A DNA stretch of 64,000 nucleotides. Origin: Dryomyza anilis. Its lineage: Eukaryota; Arthropoda; Insecta; Diptera; Dryomyzidae. The stretch's first letter is position 1, and every line of letters begins with the position of its first letter. Shown one piece after another: positions 56,261 through 64,000 of the stretch. The position numbers and the translations under genes are program-made. The stretch covers positions 34,497,963 through 34,561,962 of the forward strand of contig OX638133.1 of NCBI GenBank assembly GCA_951804985.1. The letters run 5' to 3'. A model generated the notes under the pieces. The model was not told the origin of the DNA and did no database searches. It saw only the letters and a list, made by a program, of their open reading frames with translations.

Positions 56261-58761
56261 ATAATTATCTCGCGGATGAGTTGTTCGAGGAAGAGTTGTC
56301 AAAGAAGAATTTTACGTAAAAATAGCAAATATATTGCAATACAATTCAATAAAAATAAATTATAAAATGAAAGTATTGTTAATTTGGAATTAGTTTCCGT
56401 ATTTTCAAGAACGATTTTATAATTTATGCAAACTCCTAAATTCTAAGAAGCAAATAAAAGAAACCGTCGCAGCTCGCACAAAATACATCGTCAAAGCAGA
56501 AAAACAAATAATTTAAGAAATAAAATAAATTCGAAAAGCAAACAAAGCGGATGACGGGGTTGCCATTTGAACGATGATCAACCCGGTTGCCTTGCGGAAG
56601 GCAGCCTCATAGAAAAAAGGACGATTACGAAAAAAGCCGATAAAAATAACGCGTGACTTGTTGCGGCGCCTTATGCCGTTTTTTTTCTTCTATTTTATTT
56701 TTGTATTAGTTTTTTTTTTTTTGTTATTTATTTCGCTGGCGGGTCTTGTTTCGTATGCTGCTGGTACCAGCAGCGGTAACCTTAGCAAAACTTTAGCTTG
56801 TGAAGCAACCAACTTCAAAGAAGCAAAAGTCACGACGAGACGAGGCGCAGACGAAATCACATGTTGGATGACTTTTGCAGCGTCAAAATGAAAAAAAAAA
56901 AAAATACAAAAATACTCTATAAATAAAAAACTGAATGAATAAAAATAATTCGACGGCAAAACTTTTCAATAAAACTTTGCAAAGGCAGCTAATAAAACAA
57001 AAAATAAAGAAAAATAAAAATAAAAATAAAAAAATGCTGGCGGCAGCAACGTGCAACGTTTGTTTACTTTGGCATCCTTGCGCGACAAGTCAAGCGGAAG
57101 GACATATGTGCAGGACGCGTTGCAATGCGCTGCCTAAGCTTAGGCATCGAAATCAAAGTAATAAAAATAAAAAATTATAAAATTTTAATAGCTTTTTTAA
57201 GACATACTTTAAGGCTATAAAAACTTATTGTTAATATTCAATTTTTTTTTTCTTTTTTTGTTCTTGTTGCAAAGGGTTCGTACTATAAAATAAAAAACAT
57301 AATAAAATGTATTTTTAATATTTTTAAGATTTTTATTATTCACAAAAAATAATGTTTTTTTTTCACACAGAATTAATTCGCCAAATTATAATGCGTTCTT
57401 ATATTTATATCATATCATGACTACTTTTCTTTATATATTTTTATTATTATTATTATTATTATTGTTGTGCCTTTTAAGCATTTACTGCCGTTTCATTGCT
57501 GTTTGATGGGTACCAATCCCTTCCAATTGTTCTTCGTCGGTTGTTCTTGTTGATATTCTCGCTCTTTTGTCTGTTCCGACCAAAAATATAAAATTAAATA
57601 TGTAACCGTGTTGTAAAAAAATAAAAAGTAAAATAAAAATGACAGCTTAAAAGGGCGCCCTTTTAAAACGTGCCCAGAAAAAAATACGCTTTTAGCGAAT
57701 CAACAATCCTTGTTACGTAGATACCGTTATTATGCAAAGTGAAGATCAAATTTCTTAACGGCACTGAGTTCTGTAAAGTAGAAAAGAAAGAAAGTAAAAA
57801 TGAATGAAACATGAATTAAATAAATTGGCTGAAATTAAAGAGATACTCTGATAATACTACGAGAGGTTTTTAAATAAAAAAAAAAAAATACTTTTGGACA
57901 TTTTATATTTATTGTATTATTTATTATTTTTTGGACAATGCGATATCAAAAACTGTACAGCATATCTTCGAAATTATTAATACCATTAAGAGTTCCATAT
58001 GAATGTCGAAAATTTTACACTGACCTTAAAAAAATATATATAAAATCCCATGCCATATTTCGGAGACCTCAGCCTCGAAGCTTTCTCAAACTTTCTTCAA
58101 AAAAATGTTCGATCTCGTAGCGTTAGCGCTTCTAATTTTTAAAATTTCTCGTACATTCAAATTGAAAGACATTATACCGACACCTCTTACGAAAACCCAA
58201 AATTTTACATTTTCTTATGAGAAACGGCACATTTATAAAGTAATCTATGTTTTATGAGTTTGTTTGATTATTTTATTAATTATTTAATAACAGTTGTATA
58301 GTTTTTATTTATTTTTAATAAATAATTGATTGAATGATATAAAAATGATATAAAAAATATTCCAAGTAGACTCATTCTATTCATGGGAACCATTTTGGTA
58401 TATTGTTCAGATTACTTTATTTTAATCTATGGTACAATAAGGAATATCATCCAAGGGATCAAAAAATATAGGATGATTACACACATTTTATAACATATGT
58501 TAATGGATAAATCTGACTTAAAGTTTTTAAATTTAATGAATTTATATTGAAATTTAATGAGATATCTGTTCCTAAATAATCAAACCAATATTTATTGTAC
58601 AGGAAATGACAGTGTATTTCTCATTAAAGATTTCTGCTCTACACTAATAATACAAGATGTTTATGAAAGTCTTACTGAGAATATCCTTTTAAATTAACGT
58701 CTTGTAGCAAATATTCAAACATCCCATAAGTTTCAATAAAGTTGCAGCAAAACTATTAATA
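56261..58761. other. Noncoding region, GC-balanced core at 56540-57150
   Basis: ORFs at 56658-56891 (plus) and 56690-56959 (minus) are shadows of each other. The plus one starts with a hydrophobic FFFYFIFVLVFFFLLF stretch made by poly-T. A (TTA)n run of about eight units lies at 57441-57464. The remainder is AT-rich without recognisable features. Confidence 0.35.
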
Positions 58762-59624
58762 TTTTTATACCCTACACCTATGAGGTACAGGGTATATTAA
58801 CTTTGTGCATATATTGTAACGCCCCTTAGGAGGCGTGTCCGGTATGGAAAAGTATATATATTCTTGATCAGCATCACTACCCGAGTCCGTTTAGCCATGT
58901 CCGTCTGTCTGTCTGTCTGTCTGTCCGTCTTGCTGTCTTGCTGTCTTGCTGTCTTGCTGTCTTGCTGTCCGAATACAGAATAACTTGAGAAATACTGATC
59001 AGAATGCGATGAAATTTCGTCTCAATATATTTTAGCCAAAAGTAGGAACTGAGTTTGAAAATGAGCAAAATCGGTCAACGGACACGCCCACCTCCCATAC
59101 AAGTCACTTTTATATAACTCTTTCGAAACTAATATTTCGAAAAGTATTCAAGGTATAGTTATAAAATTTAAAACATATTGTTAGAATTTACCTAAAAATA
59201 TGTGGTCCAAAAATGGGCGTGATCCGCCCACTTTTTTTTTCATTATATCCCGGGTTTTCATAGTAAAAATTTGATCCGTAAATTATTAAAATCAAATCTA
59301 TGAAAAATTAGCCTTTCAAAATTTTAAATATAGGCGTGGTCCGCCCAATTATATTTTTCAATTTTTTATTAGTTGTTTATACTTTTATATAATTTTTTTA
59401 ATTTATGGGGATATAAGACGTAAATTTCTGATATATGAATAATATTCTGAGGGTGGGGAGGTTCAGCATAATTAAAAATTTAAAATTAAGGTATACAATT
59501 AAATATTCCTCATTAATATCTCCACCAAAGGTGTAGGGTATTCCATAGTCGGGCCCGACCGACTATAAAAATCCGCCCCATGTGACCGAACTTACCCATG
59601 TGACCTAACTTTCCCAACTCGTTT
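58762..59624 (+). mobile_element. B1 Helentron-like repeat, longest copy
   Basis: 863 bp with all B1 blocks, an extended GTCT/CTTG(CTGT) microsatellite at 58909-58967, TAGGCGTGGTCCGCCC, and the end hairpin GTCGGGCCCGACCGAC. It faces an inverted B1 copy at 60649-61480 across segment G. Confidence 0.9.
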
Positions 59625-59639
59625 AAATATGACTTATAT

Positions 59640-60345
59640 GCAGATAGTTACGAGATGTTTGCCACAATAGCAATGAAAATTGAGATATTTACAGTTGACT
59701 GATAGCAAACATCCTGAGTTCTTGGACATTTGCAGCAAAATTTTGAGGTATTTTGACATTTAACTACCATGAAAAAGGAAAATGGCGTACTTTTTCCTTA
59801 CGTTCGATTTATCCACAACAATTAAGTAAATTCAATGGTGTAAAAAAGTGCCCACTCAAAAATTACATTTTAATGGTAAAAGTGAAAATAAAATATCCTG
59901 AGATTTAAATTATCAACACGTGACACTTGGTTCTTCTGCGAAGAAATCTCAATTCGTTGTACAATTTTGCCTTCGAAGGATTTAAAAAGACGATGGCGAT
60001 GAATACCAGGATGTTCCATGTACCTGGATACTGTTTTAATTCTAGAACAAATAAAAAATACATTTGATTCATTTTCTTTCAATTCAATAAAAATTACTGT
60101 GCGAATTCTGATGGAGTCCCTTTTCCAAATATTCCTCAACTATCTTCCTATTTGTAAGATGTTTAATTGATGGTTGCTATTGATCATCGTACATTTAAAA
60201 GATGGTTGCTAGCAATATTTATCGTATTTGATGAATGTTTGAGAGATGGTTGTCTCAAATACGATTTAAATAATTTGTAAAGAACTTGATATTTAGGGCT
60301 GTGATATTTCTGACAATCATCATTATTTTCTTAGTGTATTTATGG
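59640..60345 (-). repeat. Duplicated segment G, copy 2
   Basis: Partner of 41420-42340 without the SINE. On the minus strand, two blocks with an open frame are separated by a candidate 57-bp intron (GTAATTTTTATTG to TTTGTTCTAG), the usual size of fly short introns. The 5' block reads QPSIKHLTNRKIVEEYLEKG, then LHQNSH. Confidence 0.7.
59870..60035 (-). pseudogene. Conserved reading frame in segment G, copy 2
   Basis: The minus strand reads HPGIHRHRLFKSFEGKIVQR, IEISSQKNQVSRVDNLNLRI, FYFHFYH and a TAA, matching 41577-41745 in frame and stop position. An acceptor-like TTTGTTCTAG lies upstream. After joining at that acceptor, the upstream block is open in a different frame from the conserved one, so the exon structure is unresolved and the copy may be dead. 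The protein family is unknown to me. Confidence 0.35.
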
Positions 60346-60648
60346 TTTAAAACACATTTCTAACAAATTTCATTCAAATCGATCCAGTACTTTTGAGTTA
60401 TCTCTAAAAATATGCAAATAATACAACTTCATAAAAACTCGATTAAATTAAAATGGCAGACGAAGGCGGAACGATTCTCATTAATATTTAAAACTTAATG
60501 CATTTGTCTTTCAATTAATACTAACATTGGAAGGATGTTTTTCTATAATCTAAAACAAAATCAATTTTTAAATATTACATTAAAATTTGTTTTATTATTT
60601 TCAAAGCAATATTTTTAAGACGTCATTAAAACAATAACACATATTATA
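60346..60648. other. Noncoding stretch
   Basis: Short AT-rich gap between segment G and the inverted B1 copy. Nothing is recognised. Confidence 0.4.
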
Positions 60649-61480
60649 AACGAGTTGGGAAAGTTAGATCACTTGGGTAAGTTCGGTCACATGGGGCGGA
60701 ATTTTATAGTCGGTCGGGCCCGACTATGGAATACCCTACACCTTTGGTGGGGATATTAATGTGGGATATTTAATTGCATACCTTAATTTTAAAGATTTTA
60801 ATTATGCTGAACCTCCCCACCCTCAGAATATTATTCACATATCAGAAATTTACGTCTTATATCCCCATAAATAAAAAATTTATATAAAAATATAAAAAAC
60901 TAATAAAAATAAATAGAAACATGTAATTGGGCGGACAACGTCTATATTTAAAATTTTGAAAGGCTAATATTTCATTGATTTGATTTTAATAATTTACGGA
61001 TCAAATTTTCACTATGAAAACACGGGAAATAATGAAACAAAAAAATGAGGGGATCACGCACATTTTTGGACCAAATATTTTTAGGTGAATTATTACAATA
61101 CGTTTTAAATTTTATACCTATATCTTGAATACTTTTCGAGTTATTAGTTTCTAAAGAGTTATATAAAGGTGACTTGTATGGTAGGTGGGCGTGTCCGTTG
61201 ACTGATTTAGCTCATTTTCAAACTCAGTTCCTATTTTTGGCTAAAATATATTGAAACTAAATTTCATCGCATTCTGATTAGTATTTCTCAAGTTATTCTG
61301 TATTCGGACAGCAAGACAGCAAGACGGACAGACAGACAGACGGATATGGCTAAACGGACTCGGGTAGTGATGCTGATCAAGAATATATATATACTTTTCC
61401 ATACCGGACACGCCTCCTAAGGGGCGTTACAATATATGCGCAAAGATAATATAACCTGTACCTCAGAGGTGAAGGGTCTG
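60649..61480 (-). mobile_element. B1 Helentron-like repeat, inverted
   Basis: From AAACGAGTTGGGAAAGTTAG and the hairpin GTCGGTCGGGCCCGACTAT to CACGCCTCCTAAGGGGCGTT and CTGTACCTCAGAGGTGAAGG. All B1 blocks are present, with point differences (for example GGACAACGTCTATATTT). Confidence 0.88.
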
Positions 61481-61834
61481 AAGAATATTATTTATATTTA
61501 TTTGCAGAAAATATATCCCTTAATAAATTCCGTATAACATTTTATTTATATACTACGCTTTAACACAAAATAATAGTTTTATACATAACTAATTGAAAAT
61601 AGAGATTAACAATAAAAACTCTTATAAACAATCTCGAACTTTGGAGTAAGAATACCACAATTTGGCATCCTTTAAATAAAAATAATTATATGCACCATAT
61701 CCGCTATTATTTAAGGTATCTCAAGATGTAACATTTTTTGAGCTGAGATGAAGTTTACGAAATTGACTTTTGGCCAGGTTTTTTATTCAAATACCCCAAT
61801 GTGCGATGATCAAATTGTCCCAAGTTTTTTTAAG
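61481..61834. other. AT-rich noncoding stretch
   Basis: No gene or repeat family recognised. Confidence 0.4.
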
Positions 61835-62737
61835 ATATATACCATTTTTCGAAAAATGTAAAAACTATATGCCAAAATCAATATCTCAAAAACTAGAGCC
61901 GATATGATAAAACTGACGCCATTTTAGAAATCATAGTTAGAAATACATTCAATAATTATTGCAACTTTTACAGTCGAAAACATTTTTATTTTTTTACAAA
62001 AGATAAATAAAAATTTAGAAAATTATTTTTTTAAATATAATAATAATATAATATTTTGGCACTACAGTCCTACAAGAACTTATGCCGAGCTCTCTCACCT
62101 TTTGAGCTGTGCGTATTATATTTGTACTCAAAGTGGTGGGACCTACAGTTTATTGCCGAATCCGAACGGCGGGTGAGAGCTTTTCATAGGCAATTTACTG
62201 ACGAGAGGTAGCGCGGTATAGAAAAGTGTTTCTATGAAAAGAAACACTTTTCAAGTCCCCGGTGCAAGTCCAGGCTTGAACCGGGGACCTTTCGGCTCGC
62301 AGTCCAACGCACTAACCACTGAGCTACCGCGGCTATATAAATATCATCTTGAAATTTGGCATGTACATTTGTATTGAATCAACCAAAATATGTGATTTTT
62401 TCAGGATTTTAAATAGGGTCCTTTTTAAGGACATCAATTGACTACGAGCCACATTATAAAATTTAAAAGTTACAACTTAATTTTTCTAAAAGCATGTTCT
62501 ATTACCTTTAAAACGAGCCATCAACGGAGTCTCTAAGAGATTTTGAAATATGCACAACCTTACAAAAGTGATTTTTGGCCCATTTTTCGTAACTTTGAAG
62601 CACTGTATTGCTGTAAGTAGTCGTCGAAAAAATGGCCAATGCATATATCAATAAGCTTTATCAGATTCCCAAATTTCATTGAAATCGAAAAGGTAAAATC
62701 TCAAAATTTACTTTGTTTGGTCGATTTGGTGTGGAAT
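61835..62737. mobile_element. Foldback element D, half copy interrupted by a SINE
   Basis: Starts near the centre of the palindrome (TATATACCATTTTTCGAAAAATG) and follows the right arm of 28491-29722 (TAGGGTCCTTTTTAAGGACAT, AAAACGAGCCATCAACGGAG, GGTCGATTTGGTGTGGAAT). Similarity stops at GTGGAAT, before the last bases of the complete copy. A SINE lies inside at 62041-62336. Confidence 0.8.
62041..62336 (-). mobile_element. SINE inserted in foldback element D
   Basis: Inverted copy with a complete head (TGAGCTACCGCGGCT at its right end) and a body that lacks about 20 bp around the TTTGCCATTTACTG block. The middle contains a duplicated AAACACTTTTC word. AAATATA and TATAAAT at the two edges may be a partial target duplication. 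Confidence 0.88.
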
Positions 62738-63069
62738 TCGTAGCAGCTCGTGGATCGATTTTAAAGTCCACGATTTTTGTATCAGACTCGACGCATCATA
62801 CTGGAAAAATTTATGAATTCTATTTAAAAAGAAAGGTGAGTACTATATCAAAATTTCTACATATTTACATGCGTTTCAGTTGTTTTTCTTTTCTATTCCT
62901 TTCAGATTATAATATCAGATTTCACGTCATATACATATATGTAAGAATAACGAAAATAATATTTATACAAATTGTTTATAATATAATCATAATATTAAAT
63001 TTAGATTCCTTACTTTGTAATAAGTTCAGATAATTGTTAGAAATAAAAACTTAAATATTAATATTTTTT
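62738..63069 (+). other. Possible exon-like segment followed by a splice-donor motif
   Basis: After the D element an open frame reads FVAARGSILKSTIFVSDSTH, HTGKIYEFYLKRK and meets AAG|GTGAGT, a textbook donor, at 62836. The sequence then becomes AT-rich. It might be a host exon or chance. The frame runs back into the transposon remnant, and no family is recognised. Confidence 0.2.
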
Positions 63070-63562
63070 TTATTTGCAGGAAAAAATTTGTTGTTTGCAT
63101 GCAAATATGATTTATTTGCATCCAAACAATATTTTATTTAAGGAATCTTATTTTATTATCACGTAAGTATATTTTATTTGTAGGGAAACATATGTTGTTT
63201 GGGTAATATGTACATGGAAATATGATTTATTTGCATCCAAACAATATTTCATTTAAGGAATCTTATTTTATTATCACGTAAGTATATTTTATTTGGAGGG
63301 AAACATATGTTGTTTGGGTAATATGTACATGCAAATATAATTTATTTGCATCCAAACAATATTTTATTTAAGGAATCTTATTTTATTATCACGTAAGTAT
63401 ATTTTATTTGTAGGGAAACATATGTTGTTTGGGTAATATGTACATGGAAATATGATTTATTTGCATCCAAACAATATTTTATTTAAGGAATCTTATTTTA
63501 TTATCACGTAAGTATATTTTATTTGCTGGGAAACATTTATATAAATGCATGCAAATATGATT
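63070..63562 (+). repeat. 115-bp tandem array, about four units
   Basis: TCCAAACAATATTTTATTTA recurs at 63121, 63236, 63351 and 63466, exactly 115 bp apart, with very few differences. Each unit carries TTATTATCACGTAAGTATAT and GGGAAACATATGTTGTTTGG. Some units contain ATGCAAAT, the POU-factor octamer. Noncoding. Confidence 0.93.
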
Positions 63563-64000
63563 TATCTCCATCCTAATATAAAATGTTTGAATCATTCAAA
63601 CAATATATATTTACATATTACCCATTTGACCAAAATACTGAGCAGTCAAACGTACATATTTTCTAAATGCACAAAAATTGTTTACTTGGTAGTTCTGATC
63701 ATGAAGTCTTGATTGGAAACTTGAAGTCAATCGGAATATCATACTAAAATCGGTAATCATTACTGGTTTTTGTGCTGTGTTAAGTTAAAAGATACAATTT
63801 TATGAAAATTTTGGCGTAATAATTAAAGATGTTCATTTACTAATATATTATGGAGATTAATGTTTACCACATAAACTCGTAAATTCTTAGACAAGTTTTT
63901 TTAAATCTGTCTTAGACCATATTAAATTTTGGATCAAACAAATTTAAAAGACCACTTTTCTGTACATTACTCTCCCAAGACCAAACTTTATTTCGAAATA
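63563..64000. other. AT-rich noncoding stretch
   Basis: No gene or repeat family recognised up to the window end. Confidence 0.4.

Noticed and set aside
56658..56959. Membrane-protein-like ORF pair
   Set aside because: The hydrophobic start comes from poly-T, and the two ORFs are antisense shadows of each other.

Overview
The window looks like a repeat-dense, AT-rich euchromatic stretch of a higher fly (Diptera, probably Schizophora; genus not resolvable by eye). The support is a mariner of the rosa (DD41D) type, many interspersed elements with TA and GTCY (GTCT/GTCC) microsatellite cores like the mini-me/INE-1 (Helentron-related) repeats of flies, short AT-rich introns and TATA/TCAGTT promoter signals, and one protein of the insect allergen-related (G12) family. 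There are no bacterial operons, rRNA genes, CRISPR arrays or confident functional tRNA genes.

Only one protein-coding gene is well supported: a 291-residue secreted insect-allergen-repeat protein on the minus strand at 39772-40647. The other coding traces are broken or tiny: a mariner transposase pseudogene (3351-4427), a probable LINE C-terminal relic (11030-11310), a duplicated pair of segments sharing a conserved reading frame (41577-41745 and 59870-60035), and a 27-residue signal-peptide-like ORF (20987-21070).

Most of the rest is mobile DNA. (1) A tRNA-derived SINE family with about ten copies or fragments, two with clear target-site duplications. (2) Two related Helentron/mini-me-like families, here called B1 (six long copies and an end fragment) and B2 (four copies and an end fragment). 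(3) The rosa mariner and two internally deleted derivatives. (4) A 1.6 kb hAT-like element with an 8-bp target duplication inserted in a SINE and itself carrying a B1 copy. (5) Several MITE families with terminal inverted repeats. (6) Foldback-type elements with long inverted arms, some built of tandem repeats (18410-19935, 22446-23104, 28491-29722, 31305-32776). (7) A probable solo-LTR-like promoter unit at 33085-33600 inside a palindromic TTCGTAAAA-rich element.

Tandem arrays include a 7-bp array of about 61 units (52263-52694), a 16-17-bp minisatellite (46862-47210) and a 115-bp array (63070-63562). Nested insertions give a relative chronology: SINE, then hAT, then B1 near 16-18 kb; B2 then B1 near 25 kb; an old duplicated segment with different later insertions at 28-30 kb and 53-56 kb. 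Unique, more GC-balanced stretches (about 20.0-21.2, 26.9-27.8, 34.7-35.3, 43.9-44.6, 50.1-51.2 and 56.5-57.2 kb) show no convincing exons and may be introns or regulatory DNA of a large gene extending beyond the window.
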